DNA of 64,000 nt, from contig CM077668.1 in NCBI GenBank assembly GCA_039707655.1, forward strand, positions 401,477,630 through 401,541,629. Reading direction: 5' to 3'. Shown piece by piece: positions 42,202 through 53,807 of the stretch. The translations under genes and the position numbers were made by a program. This DNA is from Elymus sibiricus. Taxonomy: Eukaryota > Streptophyta > Magnoliopsida > Poales > Poaceae. Numbering within the stretch: position 1 is the stretch's first letter; every line of letters starts with the position of its first letter. The notes beneath the pieces are model-generated. The model did not search any database and was not told the DNA's origin. It was given only the letters and a program-made list of their open reading frames with translations.

Positions 42202-44640
42202 CTAAGATAGAGTGAAATTCATTGGTGATGGTGAGAGTTTGTAAGACCTCATAGCCCATTGATGTTGCCACCACCGTTTGAGAAGGACCAACACCTTCTT
42301 CGTCTCACTTGTCCTCTGAGGATGACGACAAAGAATGATCATCCTCTTTGAATCTAGCACCTCCAACATTCCTTCCACATGTTTGCTGAGATCAACGACT
42401 GCGGACCAATGTCCTCTGACATTCACGTCGAAGATCACACCTTGGTCATACACAGGGTGCCCGTCCATCACCCCCGATGGTCCGGTGTTGGCGGTTATGG
42501 TGACAGCTAGATGGACCTCAACAGCAACGCTGCTGCATCTGGCATCATTAGTGGCAGAAATACACTTCACATACTGTTGGAAATATGCCCTAGAGGCAAT
42601 AATAAATTAGTTATTATCATATTTCCCCGTTCATGATAATAGTTTATTATTCATGCTAGAATTGTATTGACCGGAAACTAAATACATGTGTGAATAGATA
42701 AACAAATACTGTGTCCCTAGTAAGCCTCTACTAGACTAGCTCGTTGATCAAAAGATGGTCAAGATTTCCTGACCATGGACATGAGTTGTCATTTGATAAT
42801 GGGATCACATCATTAGGAGAATGATGTGATGGACTTGACCCAACCGTTAGCATAGCAAATGATCGTTCAGTTTATTGCTATTGCTTTCACTATGTCAAAT
42901 ACACGTTCCTCTGACCATGAGATCATGCAACTCCCGGATACCGTAGGAATACTTTGGGTGTATAAAACATCACAACGTAACTGGGTGATTATAAAGGTGC
43001 ACTACAGGTATCTCCGAAAGTGTTTGTTGAGTTGGCATGGATCGAGATTGGAATTTGTCACTCCGACTATCGGAGAGGTATCTCTGGGCCCTCTCGGTAA
43101 TACAGCATCACAGAAGCCTTGCAAGCACCGTGACTAAAGAGTTAGTTACAAGATGACGTATTACGGAACGAGTAAAGAGACTTGCCGGTAACGAGATTGA
43201 ACTAGGTATTGGATACCGACGATCGAATCTCGGGCAAGTAACATACCGCCAGACAAAGGGAACAACGTATGTTGACATATGAGGTTCACCGATAAAGATC
43301 TTCGTGGATTATGTAGGAACCAATATGAGCATCCAGGTTTCGCTGTTGGTTATTGACCGGAGAGTCGTCTCGGTCATGTCTACATCATTCCCGAACCCGT
43401 AGGGTCCGCACACTTAAGGTTCGATGACGATTTAGTATTATATGAGTTATGTGATTGGTGGCCGAAGTTTGTTCGGAGTCCCGGATGAGATCACGGACAT
43501 GACGAGGAGTCTCGAAATGGTCGAGAGGTAAAGATTCATATATTGGAAGGCTATATTCGGACGTCGGAAAGGTTCCGAGTGATTCGGGTATTTTTCGGAG
43601 TACCGGGGAGTTACGGGAATTCACCGGGAGAAGTAATGGGCCTTATTGGGCCATACGGGAAAAGGAGAGGCAGGCCACGTGAGGAGGCTCGCGCCCCCCC
43701 TTGCCCAAACCGAATTGGACTAGGGGAGGGGGCGCAGCCCCCTCTTTCCTTTCCCTCTCCCTTCCCTCTTTCCTACTCCGTATGGGAGGTGGAATCCTAC
43801 TAGGACTAAGGAGTCCTAGTAGGACTCCCACACTTGGCGCACCCCTAGGGGGCCGGCCTCCTCCCTCTCATCCTTTATATACGGGGGCAAGGGGGCACCC
43901 CAAAGTACACAATTGTCCCATAGCCGTGTGCGGTGCCCCGATCTCCGTTTTCCACCTCGGTCATATTTTCAGAGAGCTTAGGCGAAGCCCTGCCGGAATC
44001 ACTTCACCGTCACCGTCGCCACGCCGTCGTGCTGACGGAACTCATCTACTACCTCGACGTCTTGTTGGATCAAGAAGGCGAGGAACGTCACCGAGCTGCA
44101 CGTGTGTAGAACTCGGAGGTGCCGTACGTTCGGTACTTGATCGGTGGAGCTCGAAGGATTGTTCGACTACATCAACCGCGTTGTGAGACGCTTCCGCTAA
44201 TGGTCTACGAGGGTACGTACACACACTCTCCCCTCTCGTAGCGATACATCTCCATGGATAGATCTTGCGTGAGCGTAGGAATTTTTTTGAAATTCATGCT
44301 CCGTTCCCCAACACATACAACATCGGTCGTCCATTCATAGCGACACGAAGTGTGCTCGACAACCTCAAGCACGGTCCCATGAGTTTTCACCTTTCACCTG
44401 CCGTAGACCCCAATGGGCAGGGGTCCCATCATCTCCTCCTATGCAGCCAACAACACCCAAAATTTATCTTCTTTCCGTGCATCTCAGGACCAATTCCGCT
44501 CGGATGCATCTTCTAACGTTCGCAAACCCTCTATTCGCCATGTCTGCAACTACAATAATCTTCCACTCGCGCCGCGACACATCAAGCCCGGAAAGGGCCA
44601 TCGCGTACGACGTCCCCATGAAACACTAATAAAATTTCCA
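42202..44640 (-). pseudogene. Possible gene remnant split by a solo LTR
   Basis: Minus-strand sequence on the right of the LTR (44640-44314) gives short blocks such as KTHGTVLEVVEHTSCRYEWT. Left of it (42570-42202) a 120-codon frame reads VHLAVTITANTGPSGVMDGH, then VIFDVNVRGHWSAVVDLSKH, and ends KLSPSPMNFTLS. With the LTR and one CATAC removed, the two parts lie in register. Stops and frame changes on the right show decay. The style suggests a grass-specific conserved-domain protein, but I cannot name the family. Confidence 0.3.
42575..44313 (+). mobile_element. Angela/BARE-type solo LTR, diverged copy
   Basis: 1,739 bp from TGTTGGAAATATGCCCTAGA to CGTTCCCCAACA, with perfect TSD CATAC (42570-42574 and 44314-44318). 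Same family as the two other BARE-type LTRs but clearly diverged: it lacks the near-palindrome array and has a different U3 centre (43540-43860). TATA-like tract ctttatatac at 43873-43882. Confidence 0.92.
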
Positions 44641-44649
44641 TTGTAACTA

Positions 44650-46005
44650 CCGAAGGACCATATTTACATGAACAAAATTAATAACAAATGAATTTAATCC
44701 TATTAACATTTTAACATCATATTTCTTCATTCCTTATAATATCATTAACATTTTTTTAAACAGTAATAATAATACAATGCTAACATTTTAATGTCATAGT
44801 CATTGTTCTTTTATAATATTTCTAACATATTAATATTATACACATTGTTTATGAATAGTAGCATCACACTACTAATTATACGATAACTCAGAAAACAGTA
44901 TTGTCAAATCACAAAAATACTAACAACAATAGTAACATCATTCATAAGAATATGTGATTACTAATTTAAAATAACAATATTCATATGACAAATATTCACA
45001 AAGATTGCACAACGTCATTTATACCTCAACTTGTAGATGGATGTCGTTCGAAAAATAAATTATGTGTCACAATATTTGCAAATAATATTTGCCAGCAATC
45101 AACATATCACTATTACCATGTTAATGGAGTCCACCTATTATCATATGAACACATATTGGCCATGGTAATTATTTTTGCTAATAAGTTTATTGACGTGGAA
45201 CTGGAATGTACAAACTCATTGCCTCAAAATGGAGGGAAGACCGACACATAATATCTTCAACTGTGTCATCTCCTCACTCGCTACTAAGATGGTCCAAAAA
45301 TACCTAATTACAAACATCATTAAGCTAATTAGAAGTTAATTTGAATCTACAAAATAAGATGTATGAAGGAAAAAATATTACTAGCTAAGGTGTACTAACT
45401 GTACAAGTTATTAATAAACATAGCACACAAAAATAACAGTGCATATAATCTTGCAATCACCAATTAAAGTACTGACTATGTCTTAATTCAAGTATTAAGC
45501 GACACCTTGCATGTCAAAATAAAATAACACAATTGAAAGAGCTAACACTGATCTAAAATATCTTCAAATACTTCATGTAAAAAATTCCTACTCTAAATCC
45601 TCCAAACTTCCACTAAATTTGCTAATTACAGACTTAATGACAACACTAACAACATCGTGCATATGAAGTTATGAACAGAAAAAACCACATTCAATAGAGC
45701 TAATATTGATCTACAACATCTTCCACTACATTATATCAAAATTCCAACTCTTAAATGTTACATATCTCATCAGTTGACATTTCTAAGAGATATAAGTAAC
45801 ACGGCATTGCATAGCTAATTACGAGCTCAATAACCAACTAATTTACACCATGCATGTAAAAAAAATTCTATATTCTGCATAGCTCAACAGCTCGTACCTT
45901 GATCTCCACCTTCTTTGTTTACTTCTCACGACAAGTTCTAGTGCTACAAAAGCTCCAAATAACTCTCCGAAATGATCAACTAATGCCTAAAATAGCAGAT
46001 GATAT
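44650..46005. other. AT-rich DNA, nothing recognised
   Basis: Very AT-rich, with repeated short motifs (attaacattttaa, ctaattac, caacatctt). No credible gene, terminal repeat or RNA. Confidence 0.4.
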
Positions 46006-47501
46006 ATTACTAGCGGGGTGACCCGCGCATTTGCACGGCTAGATTTGCTACACGTTTTTTAATTTGAGTTTTCTATATTTGATATTTTTTCTGGCCATGT
46101 GATTTTTTTTCTCAATCCGGTTCACTGCCCTTGAGAAAATAGGCACCAAAATATAGCACCACAATATGACGATTATCTATTTTGTAGAGAAATGAGAATA
46201 AATTGAAATAATACAATGTTCCTTCTTCCTCCCTATTTCTTATAATTAGATAATAGTGGTAGTACAATTATGTTACATTAGGGAAATGACATACATCGAC
46301 ATGCGTCAACACATGAACGTCTTACTCTATTCATATGTTGCACGCCTATTAATGTTATGTATTCATATTCATCAACAGTTTCTAAAAAATTATATGTCTT
46401 CCAACTCTTGCATGTATACATTGTCTTCCAACTTTTTACATACTTGACGTGAACTTTTGTTTCTAGCATTTTCAAATACAAAATCAACATGTTGGAACTG
46501 TGAAAAATGCAACTCGGTGTAAAAAAATATGTTCTCTCTCAGTCACTTTGTCATAGTTTATTTTCTAGATTCATGCTCGTGTATTTTGCCTATTTTACTT
46601 CCCTATCCATGGCAATATAATTATGAGCGAAAAAACAGGCTAGCTCTCGGTAACAGGAGTGGATATGCAATCTCATCACCTAGATTTGTACTTATTTTAT
46701 TGTCAAGGCTTCTCCTATGGTATACCTGAAAAACAGATAATATATCCAGATTTTCTAGAACATTTCCTTTCACTATGTCCCATCGCTATAGCTTCTTGTT
46801 TCTGGCAGATGCAATGTTGTTTAGGTACGACTTATCATTTTAGCATGATTAAAATAACTTATTTAATAGTATCTGCTTTACAATATACATATTTTCTATT
46901 TGTAAATTTGACTGTAAATGTTTATTTCATTAATATTAAGAGAAGCATAATCCCATGAAAGCAAGAGTTTGGCAAGTCAATGTCCTATATATTGTAATAC
47001 ATGATGTGTACTTGACATGATTTTTTGGAGCCAAAGCACAATTTTGTTTCCATGATAATCCCATGAGAGCAAGAGCTATGTCGAAAAGAATCATTGAATA
47101 CTAACCAGATTCACGGTCGATCTAACCTGGCTAGCAGTCACGTACAAAGCAAACCTATTTAATTTCTTGACTGGTGACATCAAATAGTGGAATTCTCTCT
47201 AATAAATTGTATTGCATGAATACCAACAAATATTTCCTTTGATACATATTGGTGTATTGACATATTTGATCAAATGGCTGTGCAAATAATTTACCATGGG
47301 GGTGAAAATAAGATTAACCTGGATATACCGTCAATAGGAGCGGAGGTAGCAGTGGCTGATTGGTTAGCTCATATTGGAAAAAAAAACCCTGAGGAAAGCA
47401 ATTAGCTAAGTATATTAATCCAGAACCAACCATCGTGAGGATGAATCCATTAGTTCTAGCATGTAATAGGTCCATCTGTTCATTGTCAAGTAAATACTAT
47501 A
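46006..47501. other. AT-rich DNA with one element-like motif
   Basis: At 46011-46045 the motif actagcggggtgacccgcgc with atttgcacgg looks like the end of a grass DNA element, and loosely resembles 32631-32660, but no partner terminus was found. The rest has no supportable feature. Confidence 0.35.
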
Positions 47502-47503
47502 TA

Positions 47504-49143
47504 CTCCCTCCGTTCCTTTATCTAAGGTGCATTATTTCCAGCGCGGTGACCAAGGCACCATATTTTGGACCCGTGGAGACAAAACTACCCCTGATATTAG
47601 TTTAATGGAAGAAATCAATTACCTGACGTTCCACCGATTTGACAGCCGCATGCGGATATCTTTCCAGCCTTGCATGGCACATGCAACACCATATCCCAGA
47701 AAATCTGGAAGCAAACCTTGGAGGGAATTGGCCTGGCGCGCAGCTATAGAGAAAATGGAGGGAATTGCATGGCGCCAACGCAATGCATATTTGAATTTTT
47801 TTTGCTTGTGTACAAAATGGATCTGGCTCGTCCTTTTCCCCGTTCTTTTATCCATCTTATTGTGCGATACTGATGTTATAGTAGCACTTTGCAAGTAACA
47901 AAAACAAAGAAAATGAACTTCATTTATGCTAATACTCCGGCAAAACTATGGGCACCATTACAATTTATGAAATCACATCAGCCGTTGAGTGGTAAACATA
48001 GACTAGTTATGCCACTGATTACGTTCTTATTTCTTCATCGTCTTTGGATCATACGATGTCATCAAGGACTTGAGCACAAATTCTGTATATGACTCCATTC
48101 CCGGGGGTATGGAGTCTGGCATTGAATCGGGCGCATAAATTTGTCGCACATGTACTTCACTTGCTCTCGCAGCTTGCAAATTTTCAAACTCTAAGTCGAT
48201 TGTTTCGGCATCACTATCCACCTCACCATTGTTGATGCCATTCACTGCGTCGCTCTTGTCGTCCTCCGCATACATATACTCCCCTGGATCGATGTCTCTA
48301 GTTGTGGCCCTAAAAGAAGTAGAACAGGAGATGTCATACATATGTACACATATGAATATCAGCTAAAGTTAGTCAAGAAGGTATACATGCAACTAACCCA
48401 ATTTCTAAGACGTTGCTTGATAAGACGGATATGCCATAGCTACGGCAAAGATCAACACGCCGATTATTGCTCGACAGACCATGTTTAAAACGATGTCTGA
48501 CGTTGCGTAGGGTTCCAGCGCTGAGCACTTGACGGCCTCGTTGACGGCGGCGACTCCCGCCTTGGAAGAATTTGCAGACCGGATGTTGAGCACCATCTGT
48601 ACGCAATAACCCGACACGTCGGACACCAGCGACATTGGTCGCAGCCACGTCGTGCGAAGTCTGTTCGACGAGCTTGACGTCAGTGGACAACCCAGGCGAC
48701 GAATCCTTGGCGAAACGTTGGCCGCGGTCTTGTACCTCACTAAAGAGACCCAAAGACTCATCACTTTCGTCCTCCTCTTGGCTGAAAGCATGCATCATTG
48801 AATTGAATTCTTGTTCCCTTGGTGTGAACGCATCCATGACGTACTGATAAGAAAGGGCAATGGTGGTGTTTTTCTATGCATGCTGGGAGACGAAGGATAG
48901 TAAAGAATGGATAGCATAACCAGCGATCTGATTGTAAAAGATTTTTTCCTAACTACGGCAACTAACGATAGTACAGAACCGTGTTGTTTTTTCTTTTCTG
49001 ATCGGCCAAGATTTTAGCACAGCTTTCTATAAGTGTCTGGTGGAGGGGTAAACGTGGGATTATCTTGGATTAGACCATATACACCTTACATTGTGGAATT
49101 TTAGTGGAAAAAAAATGCACCTTAGATAAAGGAACGGAGGGAG
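47504..49143 (-). mobile_element. Mariner/Stowaway-type element, 1.64 kb
   Basis: Ends CTCCCTCCGTTCCTTTATCT AAGGTGCATT (47504-47533) are matched perfectly by the complement of 49114-49143, with TA outside both (47502-47503 and 49144-49145). The termini are of Stowaway/Tc1-mariner type, but the element is far longer than a MITE. The interior carries minus-strand ORFs without a recognisable DD39D mariner catalytic domain. Confidence 0.8.
48027..48837 (-). CDS. Unknown protein in the mariner-type element
   Basis: Two exons, 48837-48398 and 48309-48027, join across a GTTAGT...TTTTAG intron in phase to give 240 codons plus stop. The N-terminus is acidic (MDAFTPREQEFNSMMHAFSQ, EEDESDESLGL), the middle Arg-rich (GGSRRRQRGRQ) and the C-terminus acidic then mixed (EVDSDAETIDLEFENLQAAR, ending DPKTMKK). 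No catalytic motif or membrane segment. I do not recognise the family. Another frame of exon 1 (48405-48791) is also open, so the frame is not certain. It may be a degenerate product of the element or captured cargo; the start may lie further upstream, since the frame is open before the ATG. Confidence 0.35.
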
Positions 49144-49145
49144 TA

Positions 49146-49377
49146 TCATCTAAATAGGACTACATGCCAAGATTAAGGTACGTATGTAAAGAGTGACCTC
49201 AGCAGCTGTAGCACAGCAGCCATCCCTCATGGTAGTCGTTAGTGCCCATGCTGGCCTGGTTTTGGCACCCACGAAGTCCACCAGACTACTGTTGTCGATG
49301 GAGTAGAGCCGCAGCTTATGCAATGCCCGTACTTGTAGAAGCTATCCATGTCTCCGCGATCACCCCGATTGACTGAC
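49146..49377. other. Short unassigned interval
   Basis: Lies between the mariner-type element and the gypsy LTR; nothing recognised beyond a short open frame on the minus strand (49239-49580, which runs into the LTR). Confidence 0.4.
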
Positions 49378-49864
49378 TGAGGGTGTCCCGGACTAGGGGG
49401 TACTCGGGCTGCCGGTCTATCTCTCGTAGGCTGAGCTGGTGGGCCGCTCTCTACTCGTCGATGGAAGGCCGGATTGTGGGCGACCCCGTGTATCAGAAGA
49501 AAACCTCCGAAGACTTGGCGTCTCTTCCAAGGAATAATTGGCGTGACCGGTATGTTTATCCCCTGATGGTAACCGACCATATGTAACCCTAGGACCTTCT
49601 GGTGTCTATATAAACCAGAAGGCTTAGTCCGTAGAGGATCATCATATCCATTGCCTAGGGTTTAGCCCATCAGATCTCGAGGTAGATCAACTCTGTAACC
49701 TTCATACAATCACATCAATACAATCTAGCAGGACGTAGGGTATTACCTCTTCGAGAGGGCCCGAACCTGGGTAAATCGCCGTCTCTACATTCTCTGTTAC
49801 CCATTGATTCCGAGACCCACAGTTCGGATCCCCTACCCGAGATCTGCTGGTTTTGGTACCGACA
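49378..49864 (+). repeat. 5' LTR of the gypsy element
   Basis: 487 bp from TGAGGGTGTCCCGGACTAGG to GGTTTTGGTACCGACA. Only one LTR is in the window, so no age estimate or TSD test is possible. Confidence 0.8.
49607..49614 (+). promoter_or_regulatory. TATA box in the gypsy LTR
   Basis: tatataaa, 230 bp into the LTR, followed about 30 bp later by a plausible transcript start region. Confidence 0.6.
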
Positions 49865-49884
49865 TTGGTGCTTTCATTGAGAGT
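49865..49884 (+). promoter_or_regulatory. Primer binding site of the gypsy element
   Basis: ttggtgctttcattgagagt directly after the LTR end. The priming tRNA is not identified here. Confidence 0.5.
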
Positions 49885-49908
49885 TCCGCCGTGGGTCACC
49901 AAGGATCA

Positions 49909-50462
49909 ATGGCTCGCCTTCTCATCAGCGATGGAATCTGCAGCGGGGACATCTTCGTCCCCGGACAACTCTTCGCGTTCGGCAACATTGTGCTGCACGC
50001 CGATCCGACCGGTCACCTTGACCGGGTCGGCAGCTTCGCCCCTGAGCAGGAAATCAAGTTCGGCAGCCTTGAGTATACGTCGCCGATGCTAGAGGCGATC
50101 TGGTCTTTACTGGGTTCTCGGCTTTACCCGAGGAGCCTACCAATCCCGAGGCCTCGACCTCGGATTCCCTCCCCGTCCCTGTCCCCGGACCGGGCCTCAG
50201 TTCGGATCTGGCCTTGAGTTCAGATCCAACCCCAGCACCAGAAAACCAAGGGCCTCCCTTGGCCGAACACATTCACAGTATTGGCGTGCCGGAGCTCAAC
50301 TCCGACGGATGCCCGAACGTGAATCCGGTTGACCTCTCGTTTTTAAGCGAGATGTTAGATCGGATCCAGAGGATGAATATCGCGGATGACCCGTCCTCGG
50401 ACCAGGAGCAGGTCGGACAGGAGGCCAGCCGCGGGGAATTTTGCGTCCCACCCACCCACTTG
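49909..50462 (+). pseudogene. gag: Gypsy gag, N-terminal part
   Basis: Opens with MARLLISDGICSGDIFVPGQ (ATG 49909), continues FGNIVLHADPTGHLDRVGSF, and after a frame change reads SSDPTPAPENQGPPLAEHIH and EMLDRIQRMNIADDPSSDQE before GEFCVPPTH, where the CACTA-type insertion begins. This is the variable N-terminal region of the gypsy gag polyprotein common in wheat. It has lost frame at least once (about 50150-50215). Confidence 0.6.
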
Positions 50463-51739
50463 CACTACACCATGACAAAAGTTTAGGGGCAATTAACTGC
50501 CGGAAAAGATCAAGAATTTAGGGCAATTAACTGCCACAAAATATTTAACTGCCGCGCAAAACTTGCCGCGCAAAACTTTACAGGTGATGCTAACTGCCGG
50601 GAATGATAATGTAAGCAGGGCAGCGCATCTGCCGACATGTTTGGGGTCAGCCCAACTGCCCTCAAACCTAAATGGGGTCGAATACACTGCCGGGAACTAA
50701 TAGAAGTCACGGGATCTCTCTCTCAAAAAAAAAAGTAGAAGTCACTGGAAGCAGCCCACCGCGGCAATAGCGGCCCTAATTTTCTTTTCCCTTCTCTACA
50801 GTTCTCCCCTCAGCCGCCGCCGCACTACCATTGCCGTGGACGCTCAACCCTAGCTAGCTAGCAACACACCCCATCCACATCGCCCGACCAAGCGCCGCCG
50901 CCCCTATCCGCTTCATCACCCACGCCGCCGCCCAGTCCCCATCGCCGACGCCCCACACTTTCGCCCTCCGACCTACCGCGCCACCCAGTCCCCGTCGTCG
51001 GCGCCCTACACCAGCACCTCCGACCCACGCCGCCGCGCGTCCCCATCCACACCGCAACCGCACCTACCACCTAGCACTGCCGCCCCATTCCTCGAGCACG
51101 ACGCCGCCTCATCCCCGTGCTTCACCACCCGTGCCGCTATCCCAATCCCCAACAATGACGACTCCCCATCCCCTTTGCCATCACCGTCTGTGCTTCGCCT
51201 CGCACAGCAGCACGACTCTGTTCTCCGTCCGTGCTTCCAGCAGCGTCCTCTGCCACCTACTCGTCAACTGAAGCAGCAGGAACAACCTCAGAGTCACAGC
51301 TAGCTAGAGGCTGCCACTGTGCTCTTTTCTCCGTTCGTGGTATGCATCTAGAAGTTTCAGTTCTGTTGTCTCATTTTTTCAACCTTGTTATGTTGTGCGG
51401 CCATGCAAAGATTTTCTTGTTATGATGAGATAGTAAATTTGGCTATGAGCTATGAGTGTGATAGATTCTTGTAGCTTCAATTTCCTCCACTAGAAAAAGT
51501 TTGCACGACTGCCAAAACATGATTCCTAGTTCATGCCTGTGAAGTGCTATGTAGAGTATATGATTTAGTACATCTGATTTAGTTTCAGTAATGACTTGTA
51601 TTTGCATTAGACAAGTTTGTAGTACTTCCTGATGGGCTACCTTTGCCCATCATAATCCATCTACAACAGAACATGTCATGCCGGCATAAATAGTGCTTAT
51701 GTATGGTTCCACCTTTGCCCATTTTAGATGTTGCTCGTA

Positions 51740-52362
51740 GGCCTGGCTGTTCGGTGGAAACCGAAAATTCAGTTAGTAAATTTGGTTTATTTGTAATTTC
51801 AGTTAGTGAAAAATACTGAACGAAAATAGCAGCATAAAACAATAAACCGAAAATTCAGTTAACTACTATTTTGGTTCAGTTTACAGTTTATACCGAATGA
51901 ATATTTTGCTTTGCGTTCGGTCGCCTTCTAATTAGTCAGGCGATGCGGGACTAAAAAATAAGACTGCCGCTGCAGACTTTGACGTTATGTCAGCTTTGGG
52001 CCTTGGCGCCTTGCATGAATGTGGACAGCCCACGGGAGTAACTTCTCGCTGCACCTCTTTGGTCGCACATGGACTTTACTAATTGGGCTCACTTGGCATT
52101 GAATAGACTTCTCTGTTGGCATGTCGCTGGATATCTCTCCTTTTCTTTTCGGATATCACTCATTTCGGAGCTCTTGGATGTAACTCGGTATGTTTGGTGC
52201 TGATTGGTTAATAAGTGCAGCAACCGAAATTACAACAGTACAATTTGGTTAGTTAGTGTAGAAACCGAAAAACTAGCTATCTACAGGGAAAAACGTGAAT
52301 TTGTTTTTTAAAATTTGGTTTTGGTTCGGTTTTCGGTTTCACGGTTTTTACGCCCACCCTGA
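51740..52362. mobile_element. hAT-like element in the CACTA gene intron
   Basis: 623 bp flanked by GTTGCTCGTA at 51730-51739 and 52363-52372 (a 10-bp identity that includes the 8-bp duplication expected for hAT). Ends are imperfect inverted repeats rich in accgaaaa/ttttcggt; ggaaaccgaaaattcagtt and ttcggttttcggtttcacgg lie near the two ends. Non-coding. Confidence 0.6.
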
Positions 52363-52590
52363 GTTGCTCGTACTGATTGCTTTATATATGTTGAATCACT
52401 GATGAATTATTCTTTCAATGTGTTAACTCATATTGTCCAAGCCTGACTGTAGGTTGGTTGAGCCAAAGCAAAAGCTTTTATTGTGGAATACTTTAAAGGT
52501 AACTTCTATGCTGCACATAAACAAAGATTTCTTGTGGACTTACGTTAATCCTTTAACTCAATATTAAATTGTTGACACCTTGATAACCAG

Positions 52591-53807
52591 TTGTACTATG
52601 AGGTGGATGAAACAGTTAAGGACTGGGTCATGGGAAGTGCTGTTAAGAAATGGAGAAATTTCAAGTCAGATTTAAATGCTTTGTATTTTGATGAAGAAAA
52701 TACTGACGAGGAGCTCCTTGCTGATTATGATGATAGAGTTCATGAAGATGGTTGGAAATGGCTTATTGACCATTGGAGGACTGATGGAGCTAAGGTATGT
52801 TGCAAGATCTTTGTCCAGTGTTCATTCTTGAAAAGCTCTAACTGTTGATCATGATCATTTTCCTTGTACTGTAGCAACATTGTGAGAGAGAGAAATTAAA
52901 TCGCATAGGGATGACCTTGTTTCATACAATGGGTAGCAAGAGTCATGCACGTGTTATACATGAAGAGACACATTATTGTTGTTGTTTCCTTCAATTGTTT
53001 AACCCATCCAAATTGCCGAGAAAGAATGCCAAAAAGTTATGCAAGACGCTGCACTTTTAAGGAGGCGTGTGGAAGAAACCAACCGAAAAGTGGACATCCT
53101 TATGAATGAAATCCTAGAGATGAAAGAGATGATGTTAGCTTCTCAGGCTAGAGAATATGAGCAATTCACTCCACAATATGATTCTAATTCTGCACTAAAC
53201 GAGGTCTTTTTTCTGGCATGTCTCCATTGGAAAACTTGTTAAATAGCATGGTCGTTTTTTTCCTTTCTAACTTGTATTGGCTTGCAACAGAATATCGATG
53301 AAGGCGAAATAGTGAGGCTGGGTACGTGGCTAGACTTTAGTATGTCAACTAGACTTTATAAATAAGGTCAAAAAAATTCTCTTTGGAAATGTGGATTTCA
53401 AATAGACCAATGCTAGAAAATTGAGCGGAACACACAACAAGAACACACAACAAAAGAAGCAAGTGCTGGTCCAACGGGAGAATCAACTAGAATATCAAAA
53501 CACAACTATCGCCTAAAAGACTCCCCAAGTAAAAATATTCTCGTTCCTAAAGATTTATTGCTTTAGTTGACACACATAATGCCATTCTCTTATATTTGGC
53601 TTGTTTCAGGTTGGACATGATGTCATATTGTACTCTATCGCCCACCCTTATAACATACCAGTGGCAAAGGCCACTATTCGGTCAATTGATAGGACGAAGA
53701 TAGTAGCAGGTGCTGAGCTTGGTTCATAATGTTTTGAAGTTGTAGTTAACATGGTGATGAAGAACGATGCTATTTTGCAACGCCCTTATGGGAATGGGAG
53801 GACCATG
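52591..53807 (+). pseudogene. CACTA tnpA-type (Transposase_24-like) gene
   Basis: Exons visible: 52591-52794 (YEVDETVKDWVMGSAVKKWR, ending DGWKWLIDHWRTDGAK); about 52875-52970, in phase (KLNRIGMTLFHTMGSKSHAR, VIHEE); about 53025-53200 (QDAALLRRRVEETNRKVDIL, a coiled coil); a short exon from 53291 (NIDEGEIVRLG); and 53610-53807 (VGHDVILYSIAHPYNIPVAK). The K..RKYRS/GSKSHARV-type pattern is that of plant En/Spm tnpA-like proteins, which bind subterminal repeats. An in-frame TAA at 53727-53729 interrupts the last exon. The upstream first exon probably lies in the GC-rich stretch 50810-51330 but is not resolved. Confidence 0.65.

Noticed and set aside
50463..50476. CACTACACCATG as a proven CACTA terminus
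   Set aside because: The first bases may belong to the gypsy gag (H-Y codons), and no matching TAGTG end or TSD is seen; kept only as an approximate boundary.
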